From assembly GCF_902753875.1 (NCBI RefSeq), contig NZ_CADDTS010000012.1, positions 1 through 64,000 of the forward strand: a stretch of DNA of 64,000 bases, written 5' to 3'. The position numbers and the translations under genes are program-made. How positions within the stretch are numbered: the stretch's first letter is position 1; each line of letters starts with the position of its first letter. Shown here one piece after another: positions 19,480 to 28,337 of the stretch. This DNA is from Acinetobacter bouvetii (GTDB lineage Bacteria > Pseudomonadota > Gammaproteobacteria > Pseudomonadales > Moraxellaceae). The notes below the pieces were generated by a model that was given only the letters and a program-made list of their open reading frames with translations, searched no databases and was not told where the DNA came from.

Positions 19480-19623
19480 TTAGGCATTCTTATTGTTAAA
19501 TTGATTGCCTTGGCATTTGGTACACGGTGGTAAACGATCAGTACCAATTTCTAAGTAGGTGCGGTGTCCGCATTTGACACAAAAATAGAAGCCTGTTCCG
19601 GGTTTAGAGCCAGCAGTAACCAT
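19480..19623 (-). CDS. 47-residue zinc-ribbon protein
   Basis: A short gene. The protein starts MVTAGSKPGTGFYFCVKCGH and ends CTKCQGNQFNNKNA. Two CxxC pairs (C15/C18 and C34/C37), 15 residues apart, form a rubredoxin- or zinc-ribbon-like site, with HRTYLEIGTDRLPPC between them. GGAGAA lies 5 nt before the ATG and a strong terminator follows. Similar short ribbons occur in gammaproteobacteria without a known role. Confidence 0.82.
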   Translation of the reverse strand: MVTAGSKPGTGFYFCVKCGHRTYLEIGTDRLPPCTKCQGNQFNNKNA

Positions 19624-20064
19624 TTTTGTTCTCCATGGGTTTTAGAAATGGTGAACCTAGTATATGCCTTTTATGATGGATGTCTATTGGTCATTTCGAC
19701 AAGTGATGTGGGCATAATTGCAAAAAATAATTTCAGAAGGAAATTAATTAGCTTTACATAAGTTTAGAGAATCATTTTACTTGCAGGTTAACGACACACA
19801 AAAAAAAACTTCTTGTTCTTGCAATCGTTCCCCCTCTTATTCTTCTGTATAAAAGTCTTTTGCATCTGCGCCTACATATCAAATAAGCATTGAGCCGTAA
19901 CAGTTTTTCACGCAATATCACTTCATCGCCACGGCGAAAAATTTTGACTTCTTCCTTCAAAGCTAAATTCTTTAGATAACCTAATCACTTAGCTATGTCC
20001 TGACATAAGATCTAGCGAATTGATCATTATTAACAAAAAATAAAATCACAATATATTTATTTAA
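19624..20064. other. Gene-free A+T-rich region
   Basis: About 440 bp without a credible gene. A 62-codon frame on the minus strand (19772-19960) is arginine-rich, lacks a ribosome site and looks like chance. No repeat or clear hairpin was seen. Confidence 0.5.
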
Positions 20065-21024
20065 CTATATTTTTTGTAAAACAAAAATAACTCCTTGCCT
20101 AGGTAAAATTCCGCCCTCAACTTTAAAATTTTGATGAGTATCTCCCTCCGAAACTATTTTTAGCTCACTTGATAATGATGGATGAAGAGAGAATTTATAA
20201 CCTTTAGGAAACATAGTATTAATATTTAGATCAATAATTGGATACTTTGTCGTTTGACTATCATATACAGAATCTGAATAAATAGTTTCATACTCAAAAG
20301 TAGATGTAATAAAGTTTTTTGGTTCAACATTCAAGGAATAAGATATTGTTTTAGCACCATTTTCTCTATCTTCAATTACTATATTTTCACTTTGGCCTGT
20401 GCTTGCATCATAATTTACTATGCATTTACCATCTGCTACACATATAGCTTTTCTAGCTTTCATTTCAGTTGAAGCTAATGGGTCAATTTCAATCCTAACG
20501 GGATCAGATATTGTTTCACTACTAATATTATGTAATTCATAGTGTGTGGTTGAGATTAATTTGATCTTATTATCCTCTACTTCTTCAAATACGAAATTCC
20601 AATGGGCTTTTTTCCTAATAGCTTTGTTTTCAATAATATCTGTCTTAATAATTTCAAAAATTTCATCTGGTATTAATTTTCTAAAAAGGCCTGAAAATAC
20701 GTTTTGGTTAATTTCTTGGCTGAGTTTTTTTAACTCCTCTTCATGGATTTGCTTTTGTTTATTTTCTAAGTTCCTACTGATATAAATAGTAATAAAAATT
20801 GTAATTGCTAATGCATATAAAAAATTTGCACCTAATTTGAGAATCTGAACGGCAACAGGAATATCAATTTGTGCAAGTTGTTTAACTTTACCACTATCAT
20901 CTAAATAATTAATATTTTTAATAAAAAAACCATAATTTCCTGAAAAATAATCTAATAGAACACCTAATCCTAAGCTTACTAATATGATAATTACGACGAA
21001 AAAATTGTTTTTTAAAATATCCAT
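20065..21024 (-). CDS. Unknown two-helix membrane protein
   Basis: A 319-residue protein that I do not recognise. Helices lie at about residues 7-30 (NFFVVIIILVSLGLGVLLDY) and 62-84 (KLGANFLYALAITIFITIYI). A charged coiled-coil (ENKQKQIHEEELKKLSQEIN) leads to a cytosolic C-terminal domain that is beta-rich with many Ser/Thr/Asn. The coding sequence is markedly A+T-richer than its neighbours, which suggests transfer. A single-gene unit, between the zinc-ribbon gene and acnD. Confidence 0.65.
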   Translation of the reverse strand: MDILKNNFFVVIIILVSLGLGVLLDYFSGNYGFFIKNINYLDDSGKVKQLAQIDIPVAVQILKLGANFLYALAITIFITIYISRNLENKQKQIHEEELKKLSQEINQNVFSGLFRKLIPDEIFEIIKTDIIENKAIRKKAHWNFVFEEVEDNKIKLISTTHYELHNISSETISDPVRIEIDPLASTEMKARKAICVADGKCIVNYDASTGQSENIVIEDRENGAKTISYSLNVEPKNFITSTFEYETIYSDSVYDSQTTKYPIIDLNINTMFPKGYKFSLHPSLSSELKIVSEGDTHQNFKVEGGILPRQGVIFVLQKI

Positions 21025-21084
21025 TACTCCCCCTCTAAAACTTGAAAAAATAAAAGTTTAAAACCTTGAAAATAAAAAGCAATA

Positions 21085-21105
21085 AGCCATGTCTAGAACA
21101 TGGCT
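21085..21105 (-). terminator. Probable acnD terminator
   Basis: An 8-bp stem AGCCATGT/ACATGGCT with a 5-nt loop lies about 50 nt after the acnD stop and is followed on the minus strand by TTATTGCTTTTTATTTT. Confidence 0.6.
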
Positions 21106-21152
21106 CATCTAAATATATTAATTTCGTTTAAAGGGTTATAAATTATAAATAC

Positions 21153-23768
21153 TTAAACATTCCCTTCCAAGAAGTCCTGTGCAAAGCGTTGTAATACACC
21201 ACCCGCTTCATACACATGCACTTCTTCTTCGGTATCCAAACGACAAGTTACAGGCACTTTAATAATTTGCTCTTTACCATCATCCGTCGCACGCTCAATC
21301 ACAAGGGTTAGTGTAGAACGAGGCGCAATATTACCAATCACGCTATATAGCTCTGTACCATCCAGCTTCAAGGTTTTACGGTCTGTACCCGGTTTAAACT
21401 CCAGCGGTAACACGCCCATACCCACCAAGTTAGTACGGTGAATACGCTCAAAACCTTCCGCCACAATCGCTTCCACACCGGCTAAACGAACACCTTTGGC
21501 AGCCCAGTCGCGGCTAGAACCCTGACCATAATCTTTACCGGCAATCACAATCAAAGGCTGCTTACGGTTCATGTAAGTTTCAATCGCTTCCCACATACGC
21601 ATCACTTCACCTTCCGGCTCCACGCGTGCTTTCGAACCTTGCTTAATCGTACCGTCCGAACGCACCACCATTTCATTGAACAGTTTCGGGTTCGCGAGTG
21701 TCGCACGTTGTGCAGTTAAATGGTCACCGCGGTGCGTTGCGTATGAGTTAAAGTCTTCCTCAGGCACGCCCATTTTGTGCAGATATTCACCCGCAGCCGA
21801 ATCCATAATAATCGCATTCGATGGTGATAAATGGTCGGTGGTGATGTTATCCGGCAAGATCGCAAGTGGACGCATATTGCTTAATGTACGTGGTGCAGCC
21901 AACGCCCCTTCCCAATATGGCGGACGACGGATATAGGTACTTTGTGGACGCCAGTCATAGAGTGGACTTGCAGCTTGTACACGCTCACCCAAATCAAACA
22001 TTGGGATATACACTTTTTTAAATTGCTCAGGCTTCACTGCGACTTTGACTAGTGCATCAATTTCTTCATCGGATGGCCAGATGTCTTTCAAGTAAATTGG
22101 ATTGCCATCTTTGTCCGTACCTAAAGCATCTTTTTCGATATCAAAACGGATGGTACCGGCAATTGCATAAGCAACGACTAATGGCGGAGAAGCCAAAAAG
22201 GCCTGTTTTGCATAAGGATGGATACGACCATCGAAGTTACGGTTACCTGAAAGTACCGCCGTTGCATATAAGTCACGATCAATAATTTCTTGCTGAATCT
22301 TCGGATCAAGCGCGCCTGACATCCCGTTACAAGTGGTACATGCATACGCCACGATACCAAAGCCAAGTTTTTCAAGATCACCCAATACGCCCGCTTCTTC
22401 TAGGTATAAAGCTGCTGCTTTAGAACCCGGTGCAAAAGATGATTTCACCCACGGTTTACGCACTAGACCTAATTCATTGGCTTTGCGCGCAAGCAACCCT
22501 GCTGCAACAGTATTACGCGGGTTAGAGGTATTGGTACATGAGGTAATCGCCGCGATAATTACTGCACCATCTGGCATTAAGCCTTCTGCTTCTTGCGCAC
22601 GCGCTGCTTCTAAATTACCGGCAATGCCTTTTTCTTTTAAGTCAGCAGTTGATACACGTGCATGCGGGTTCGATGGTCCGGCAATGTTACGCGTCACAGT
22701 CGATAGATCGAAACGCAGTACACGCGGATATTCCGCCCGTGTCATGTCTGACGCCCAAAGACCGATTTCTTTGGCATAGGTTTCCACCAGTTTCACCTGA
22801 TCTGCTTCACGGCCGGTCAGGGTCAGATAATCAATGGTGTTCTGGTCGATATAGAACATCGCCGCGGTTGCGCCATATTCAGGCGTCATGTTGGAAATCG
22901 TGGCACGATCACCTACAGACATGCTGTCCGCACCTTCCCCGAAGAATTCTAGATATGCCCCCACGACACGTTCTTTACGCAGGAACTCAGTCAATGCCAA
23001 TACGATATCCGTTGCTGTGATGCCCGGCTTACGCTGACCGACCAGTTCCACACCAATGATGTCCGGCAGACGCATCCAAGATGCACGGCCTAACATTACA
23101 TTTTCCGCTTCCAAGCCCCCCACACCGACCGAAATCACGCCGAGCGCATCAGTATGTGGCGTATGCGAATCTGTCCCCACGCAAGTATCTGGATAAGCTA
23201 CACCGCCACGGTTTTGAATCACCGGAGACATTTTCTCCAGATTGATCTGATGCATGATGCCGTTCCCCGCAGGAATCACATCAACATTTTCAAAGGCAGT
23301 TTTGGTCCATTCAATAAAGTGGAAACGGTCTTCGTTACGACGGTCTTCCACCGCACGGTTTTTCTCAAATGCATCCGGGTCAAAACCACCATATTCCACA
23401 GCCAATGAATGATCGACAATGAGTTGAGTTGGGACTACTGGATTGACTTTCGATGGATCGCCGCCCTGATCGGCAATGGCGTCACGCAGGCCAGCAAGGT
23501 CAACCAGTGCCGTTTGACCTAAAATGTCATGACACACCACACGTGCCGGATACCAAGGGAAATCGTGGTCTTGTTTGCGGTTAATGAGTTCTTTTAAAGA
23601 TTGTTCGAGAATGGCTGGATCACAACGGCGTACCAGCTGCTCGGCAAGGACTTTGGAAGTATATGGAAGTTTTGCATATGCGCCTGGCTGAATATCTTCT
23701 ACGGCTTGGCGTACGTCGTAATATTCGAGCTGGGTACCTTGCAGCGGTTTACGATAGTTGTTGTTCAT
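21153..23768 (-). CDS. acnD: Fe/S-dependent 2-methylisocitrate dehydratase AcnD
   Basis: An 871-residue aconitase-family enzyme. The cluster ligands are Cys411 in TSCTNTS and Cys477/Cys480 in ACTTCNGMSG; the swivel domain has AGKDYGQGSSRDWAAKG. The opening MNNNYRKPLQGTQLEYYDVR, the length and the WSDMTRAEYPRVLRFDL-like middle fit AcnD (methylcitrate cycle, 2-methylcitrate to 2-methyl-cis-aconitate) better than AcnA. AcnD normally sits with prpC, prpB and prpF; none is adjacent here, so an AcnA-like role cannot be excluded. Confidence 0.82.
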   Translation of the reverse strand: MNNNYRKPLQGTQLEYYDVRQAVEDIQPGAYAKLPYTSKVLAEQLVRRCDPAILEQSLKELINRKQDHDFPWYPARVVCHDILGQTALVDLAGLRDAIADQGGDPSKVNPVVPTQLIVDHSLAVEYGGFDPDAFEKNRAVEDRRNEDRFHFIEWTKTAFENVDVIPAGNGIMHQINLEKMSPVIQNRGGVAYPDTCVGTDSHTPHTDALGVISVGVGGLEAENVMLGRASWMRLPDIIGVELVGQRKPGITATDIVLALTEFLRKERVVGAYLEFFGEGADSMSVGDRATISNMTPEYGATAAMFYIDQNTIDYLTLTGREADQVKLVETYAKEIGLWASDMTRAEYPRVLRFDLSTVTRNIAGPSNPHARVSTADLKEKGIAGNLEAARAQEAEGLMPDGAVIIAAITSCTNTSNPRNTVAAGLLARKANELGLVRKPWVKSSFAPGSKAAALYLEEAGVLGDLEKLGFGIVAYACTTCNGMSGALDPKIQQEIIDRDLYATAVLSGNRNFDGRIHPYAKQAFLASPPLVVAYAIAGTIRFDIEKDALGTDKDGNPIYLKDIWPSDEEIDALVKVAVKPEQFKKVYIPMFDLGERVQAASPLYDWRPQSTYIRRPPYWEGALAAPRTLSNMRPLAILPDNITTDHLSPSNAIIMDSAAGEYLHKMGVPEEDFNSYATHRGDHLTAQRATLANPKLFNEMVVRSDGTIKQGSKARVEPEGEVMRMWEAIETYMNRKQPLIVIAGKDYGQGSSRDWAAKGVRLAGVEAIVAEGFERIHRTNLVGMGVLPLEFKPGTDRKTLKLDGTELYSVIGNIAPRSTLTLVIERATDDGKEQIIKVPVTCRLDTEEEVHVYEAGGVLQRFAQDFLEGNV

Positions 23769-24298
23769 AGCTTACCTGCCTCTTGAATCATTTTTCTTAC
23801 TACGTAATTGTTGTGGACGAGTCATACTCATATCAACGGCATAGTACACTGCCGAAAACCCATTTCCCAAATCTTTTATATTTCATTAACTTAGGTATAA
23901 AAATAGGCGTTTTAGAAACATATTGTTACATAATCATTGAAATATTTGCTCTAAACCTTCTTTTTTGGGAAAAATAGCAGGAAATCGACCTCATTCTTTA
24001 GTATTAGATACAAACAAGCGAAGAAAAAACAACCACACACCATTCGATCTCTATGGATAGATGGCATTTATTTCCATCACATAACAAGTTAAGTTTTTCT
24101 ACAATTTTCTTATTAAAATTTAAGCATTCATAATTACATAAACCTTATCAATAACTGGCTGCATTTCCCCTACATTTGGTCGATATCTTCTATTTTAGTT
24201 ATTTTCCCCTTCTATAATTAAGCAATTCTAAAAAATATTAAAGCCGTTCCATAAAAAAATCATTACAAAAAAATGAACAATGAAGGTGAATTAAAATG
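23769..24298. other. Gene-free region upstream of acnD
   Basis: About 530 bp, A+T-rich and without a credible ORF. It presumably holds the acnD promoter and the old promoter of the multicopper oxidase pseudogene. No repeat was recognised. Confidence 0.5.
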
Positions 24299-24919
24299 TT
24301 GCAAATAGCCATTATTGAAATCCTGGCTGTAGTTTTAACCCTATGGATACAAGGCTGGGTTCATACAGGCTTCGACGAGCAGACCCAAACAATTTAATGC
24401 CTTTACACTGGCCTTTGGGCCGGGAGGCACCAAATTTGATTTCCGTGATGATGAAAAAGACCTAAAACCAATCAGCTTTGCCGATCTGTATAATGGACCC
24501 GGCTCGATTAATGGTCATTAGGTCCGTCAATGACAAATTGGACAAACGGATGAATGCAAACTCACCAGTGACAATATTGGCATTGGACATCCATTCCATA
24601 TTCACGTGAATCCTTTTCCAGATCGTTAAAATTTTAGATCTGAATGGCAAGGATGTCAGTGGAGCTGTCTCTGATCCCGAAAATCCTGTTGATCTGGACG
24701 ATGTCCAGTACCGCAGCTTAAAAGGACAGTTCAAGGATACGATCTTTGTCAAAGCTGGTTATCGGGTGATTCTCAGACAGAAGCAAATACAAAAAATTTG
24801 AAGGCGACTTTGTCCAGCATTGTCATATTCTGGACCATGAAGACTTAGGCATGATGGAATTTCTCTGCATCTGTGGGGATAAGTATGACTGTAATGCCCC
24901 ACCATCGGCACATCACTGA
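24299..24919 (+). pseudogene. Multicopper oxidase remnant
   Basis: Pieces of a multicopper oxidase C-terminal half in three frames. First comes a frame with FNAFTLAFGPGGTKFDF that ends at TAG in NGH*. Next is the copper motif GHPFHIHVNPF, where one extra base breaks the frame. Then ILDLNGKDVSGAVSDP continues, and after a further shift FVQHCHILDHEDLGMMEF closes with the second copper motif and stops at TGA (24917). The front 33 codons (from 24299, with AAGGTG ahead) do not look like the family. At least two frameshifts and an in-frame stop make this a dead gene. Confidence 0.85.
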
Positions 24920-25040
24920 CATGAGCTGCCCTATTCATATTCCAAGCCCATAGCGATATGGGCTTTTTGTTTGCCTATCTGCCTTGCATGCTGCAAAATA
25001 TCTGCATTAATAATTTGTGAAATATATCCAGAGGCTAGTC

Positions 25041-25766
25041 ATGTCAACGTCTACTGCTTTTACACTATTCACTTTAAATGGTGTAGATGCACAAAAATTC
25101 CTTCAGGGCCAAGTGACTTTAAATGCTGAGGCATTAGCCGAAAACCTGACTCGCTATACCGCGATCTGTAGTTTAAAAGGACGTATCCTGTTTGGCTTAT
25201 GGCTGAAAAAAATTAATCCGGAAAGTTTTGAAATTGTGGTTACTGCCGATCAAGCTGAGGAACTTGCCAAACACATTAAAAAGTTTGGCGCATTTTCAAA
25301 AATGAAACTGGAAGATGCAGGGAGCGTGTACCCGACTTTAAACGGCAACCATACTGATTTTGCTCAAGCGCAAACCGATATTAGCGCATGGGAACTACAG
25401 GCCATTGAAGCCGGTCAGGCCTGGATTACGACCACCACGTCTCAAGAGTTCCAGCCGCAAGAACTTCGTCTGCATCAGCGTGAAGGCGTTCATTATGACA
25501 AAGGCTGTTATTTGGGTCAGGAAATTATTGCGCGACTCTGGTTCAAAGCCAAGCCAAAACACTGGTTGCATCTGGTGCAAGGTACAGGCGAAGTCCCTGC
25601 TGCTGCAAGCAAACTGAACAATGATGTTGAAGTGGTGAATAGCATTGCTGTGGATGGTGGCTATAAGGCATTGGTCGTTGCGAAACCTGAAGCCATTACT
25701 GAACTGGGCTTACAGATTTTAGAGTTACCAGAAGCTTTAAGTGGTGATGTGGCACGTCCACAATAA
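25041..25766 (+). CDS. ygfZ: YgfZ-like folate-binding protein
   Basis: A 241-residue YgfZ/GcvT-like protein. YgfZ uses tetrahydrofolate in the repair or assembly of certain Fe/S enzymes, and its loss affects tRNA thiomethylation. The diagnostic motif KGCYLGQEIIAR is present at about residue 155, and the N-terminus has LFTLNGVDAQKFLQGQVTLN. I use the ATG at 25041 (AGAGG ahead) and drop eight codons. The motif's Cys, needed for activity, is kept. Confidence 0.88.
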   Translation: MSTSTAFTLFTLNGVDAQKFLQGQVTLNAEALAENLTRYTAICSLKGRILFGLWLKKINPESFEIVVTADQAEELAKHIKKFGAFSKMKLEDAGSVYPTLNGNHTDFAQAQTDISAWELQAIEAGQAWITTTTSQEFQPQELRLHQREGVHYDKGCYLGQEIIARLWFKAKPKHWLHLVQGTGEVPAAASKLNNDVEVVNSIAVDGGYKALVVAKPEAITELGLQILELPEALSGDVARPQ

Positions 25767-25788
25767 TCTCCCCGTTAAAAACACTATT

Positions 25789-25815
25789 AAAAAGCCTCCA
25801 TTTTGGAGGCTTTTT
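25789..25815. terminator. Bidirectional terminator after ygfZ
   Basis: AAAAGCCTCCA/TGGAGGCTTTT around a 3-nt loop, between convergent genes. Confidence 0.88.
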
Positions 25816-25835
25816 ATTTGCATAATGCGGACTTT

Positions 25836-26081
25836 TTAGAAGCCATGAAATAACTTGTTCATATCTTTAACCACATAGTCTTTAAAACTGTAGGCACGTG
25901 CATGTTTGGCATCGAACTTTACAGTGTTGCCATCTTTTTCAAAAATATATAAACGATTTTCTTTGCTGACCAGAAACTCACTTCCAAGCTTGAGCAACAA
26001 AGCATCAATTTTTTCCTCTTCTGGAATATTCGTGTCCAGATTGACCCGATCATAGGCGCGTTTAATGGCTTTAATGAACAT
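25836..26081 (-). CDS. Hypothetical protein
   Basis: An 81-residue protein that I do not recognise. It starts MFIKAIKRAYDRVNLDTNIP (13 in-frame upstream codons dropped because the family-like part begins here) and is rich in Lys and Asp with a C-terminal YSFKDYVVKDMNKLFHGF. There is no membrane helix or signal. A shared terminator follows. Confidence 0.6.
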   Translation of the reverse strand: MFIKAIKRAYDRVNLDTNIPEEEKIDALLLKLGSEFLVSKENRLYIFEKDGNTVKFDAKHARAYSFKDYVVKDMNKLFHGF

Positions 26082-26436
26082 GCTTAGACTCACAAATAAA
26101 TTCAGCCGCGATTTAAACAAAGATTGGCTAAAAAGCGAAGTAAAGTTGCTTCATTATTGTACTTTTCTGATTTTTTAGAACTTCTGATAAATATTACATG
26201 TTACATATTCATTAGTGCATCATCCTCATGTAATTGGTCAATTAAGACTACTTTAAGCTGTCCACTACAGAATGCGTATATCACTTAAGATGCAAATATC
26301 TACTAAATTTTATGACTAATACACAAATCATATATTTACATTCACATATTTCTACTTATGATATTTGACATAATTTCTGTCTTTAGCAAATCACATAGAT
26401 GGAGTTATGTGAATGTTTATAAAAGGTTTTAAAAAT
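26082..26436. other. Gene-free region upstream of the Sel1 gene
   Basis: About 355 bp, A+T-rich. It must hold divergent promoters for the small hypothetical gene and the Sel1-repeat gene; I could not single out a convincing pair of boxes. Confidence 0.5.
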
Positions 26437-27246
26437 ATGAAAAAAATTATATTAGCTAGTCTCATCGCCTTATCTTCAAATTTTGCGATGGCAGAAATGG
26501 CAACCAACTCTGTTGACCCTGCTTTTGCAAAAATTGAAAGCATGGTCAAGGCCAACAATATGAAAGGGGCTTATCAAGAACTGGATAAATTGGCCAAAAC
26601 CGGCAACTCGCAAGCCATCTATAATTTGGCTTATCTGACCCAAACTGGTCAAGGTACAGCCAAAGATGAGAAAAAAGCTATCAAGCTGTATGAAGAATCT
26701 GCCAAAAAAGGCTATCCGGTCGCAAACTATGTATTGGGCAAAAACTACATGGCTGGCACCTTGGGACTTAAACAAGACACCCAGAAAGCCAAACAGTATT
26801 TAGAAAAAGCATCTAGCCAAGGTTTTGATGATGCATCAGTCGATTTAGCAGTTTTACTTTTTGCTGAAGGCACACCAGCTTCAGAAAAACTGGGCTTGAA
26901 AAAACTGGATCCTTTGGTGAAAAAAGGCAACTATCAAGCCATTCATGCCAAAGCTTTATATGACATTAGTCAGGGTTTCAAAACCAAAAATGAAGCACCA
27001 ATTAAGCAGGGCTTAAAAAGCATTCAAGAGTTAGCACAAAAGGGCTATATTCCAGCTTTGATGGCTGTTGGCAACATGTTTGCAAATGGCAATATTGTTC
27101 CGCAAAACCTGCCTGAAGCGAAAAAGATTTTTACTGCTTTAGCCAAAGAAAATATACCGCAAGCCAAGGAGTCTTTGGCTGTAGTAGACAAGATGATTGC
27201 TGAGCAAGAGAAAAACCCACCTAAAGCTGCTGAAAAGAAAAGCTAA
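26437..27246 (+). CDS. Secreted Sel1-repeat protein
   Basis: A 269-residue envelope protein. The signal peptide is MKKIILASLIALSSNFAMA with cleavage after AMA. Sel1/TPR-like helical repeats follow, with the hallmarks AIYNLAYLTQTGQGTAKDEK, KKGYPVANYVLGKNYMAG and SQGFDDASVDLAVLL. Such repeats bind other proteins. The start at 26437 has AAAAGG 9 nt ahead; eight upstream codons were dropped. It is a single gene with its own terminator. Confidence 0.85.
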   Translation: MKKIILASLIALSSNFAMAEMATNSVDPAFAKIESMVKANNMKGAYQELDKLAKTGNSQAIYNLAYLTQTGQGTAKDEKKAIKLYEESAKKGYPVANYVLGKNYMAGTLGLKQDTQKAKQYLEKASSQGFDDASVDLAVLLFAEGTPASEKLGLKKLDPLVKKGNYQAIHAKALYDISQGFKTKNEAPIKQGLKSIQELAQKGYIPALMAVGNMFANGNIVPQNLPEAKKIFTALAKENIPQAKESLAVVDKMIAEQEKNPPKAAEKKS

Positions 27247-27257
27247 GGTTTGAACAT

Positions 27258-27287
27258 AAAAAAGGCCCCATCATTGGGGCTTTTTTA
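27258..27287. terminator. Terminator after the Sel1 gene
   Basis: AAAAAGGCCCC/GGGGCTTTTTT-type hairpin (GGCCCC paired with GGGGCT/C) with a short loop, between the Sel1 gene and the convergent AEC carrier gene. Confidence 0.82.
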
Positions 27288-27314
27288 TGCTTAAGGGGGC
27301 TGATATTTAAACCA

Positions 27315-28241
27315 TCACGCCCACCACAGCGTAATTAAAATGCTGACGACCACAAAGCCAAAAATAGTACTCATCAACAAAGGCGTTAAAGTTTTTTCAT
27401 TTAGACCATAGGCCTGACCCAACATACCAAAAATAGTTGGCATCGGTAAGGCCGCAATAATGGTGCCAGCATAAACCATTTCCTGACTGACATCTGTCAA
27501 ATAGCTGAGACCTAAAAACATAAGCAATGGCATCAACAAATTGCTGGAAACCACCAAATAAAAACTTTGTACATTCACATATTTCAAAGTGAGACCCACA
27601 ATACCGCCACCAATCGAAAATAGCGCCAAAGGTGAAGCCGTTTGCCCCAAAAGCGACAAGACTTGATCCAGCTGTTTAGGAATATGAATTTGGAAAATGG
27701 CACAAGCGATCCCCAACATCACACCCATAAACAGTGGATTTTTCAATAACATCAATAATGTGTTTTTTATTATGGCAAACAGATTGGCTTTTTGCTGTGT
27801 GCCCATTTCGGCCAAAATCAGCACGACTGGAATCAACAATACACTTTCGATGATCACCACCAAAGAAGTATAAACCATGGCCTTTTGTCCCATCAGCAAG
27901 GATAGAACTGCCGTACCAATTAAACCAGTATTGGACATTGCCGCACCCAGAGATAAAACTGAAGCCTGAGAGTGGGTATTTTTGAAATATTGTGTGATGA
28001 TTACAAATGCCAGAATATAGAGTAGAAAAGTGACACCGGTATAAATAGCAAAGTATTCGGGATACCAGATTTCATGCAAATCTTTGGCAGCCAAGGATTG
28101 AAAGAATAGCGCCGGCAAGGCTATTTTAATCACAAAAGCGCCTACAGCATTGACCTGCTCTTTGCTGAGCAGCTGGAGTTTTACGGACAAATAACCTAAA
28201 GCCAAGAGAAAAAAGATTGGCACGATGACCGTAAAAACCAT
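27315..28241 (-). CDS. AEC family transporter
   Basis: A 308-residue inner-membrane carrier of the auxin efflux carrier family with about ten hydrophobic helices. The start MVFTVIVPIFFLLALGYLSV and the motif SNTGLIGTAVLSLLMGQ are typical, as is the closing GTIIAALPMPTIFGMLGQAYG. Bacterial members move small dicarboxylates such as malate or malonate; the substrate here is unknown. It lies 96 nt after the OYE-family gene on the same strand. Confidence 0.87.
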   Translation of the reverse strand: MVFTVIVPIFFLLALGYLSVKLQLLSKEQVNAVGAFVIKIALPALFFQSLAAKDLHEIWYPEYFAIYTGVTFLLYILAFVIITQYFKNTHSQASVLSLGAAMSNTGLIGTAVLSLLMGQKAMVYTSLVVIIESVLLIPVVLILAEMGTQQKANLFAIIKNTLLMLLKNPLFMGVMLGIACAIFQIHIPKQLDQVLSLLGQTASPLALFSIGGGIVGLTLKYVNVQSFYLVVSSNLLMPLLMFLGLSYLTDVSQEMVYAGTIIAALPMPTIFGMLGQAYGLNEKTLTPLLMSTIFGFVVVSILITLWWA

Positions 28242-28337
28242 AGAGAAATTGTCCTTCGTCTTGTCACCTCAATCTTAATTTAGAATGCTGAATAACATTC
28301 AACATTCCTGTATTTTGGAATTGAGATGAATGATAAA

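Noticed and set aside
19772..19960. 62-codon minus-strand frame in the gap before the unknown membrane gene
   Set aside because: Arg/Leu-rich, no ribosome site, no motif; probably chance.
22333..22779. 148-codon plus-strand frame opposite acnD
   Set aside because: Antisense to the Fe/S-cluster region of acnD; no family features.
24462..24752. 96-codon minus-strand frame opposite the multicopper oxidase remnant
   Set aside because: The plus strand holds clear oxidase motifs over the same bases, so this is an antisense shadow.
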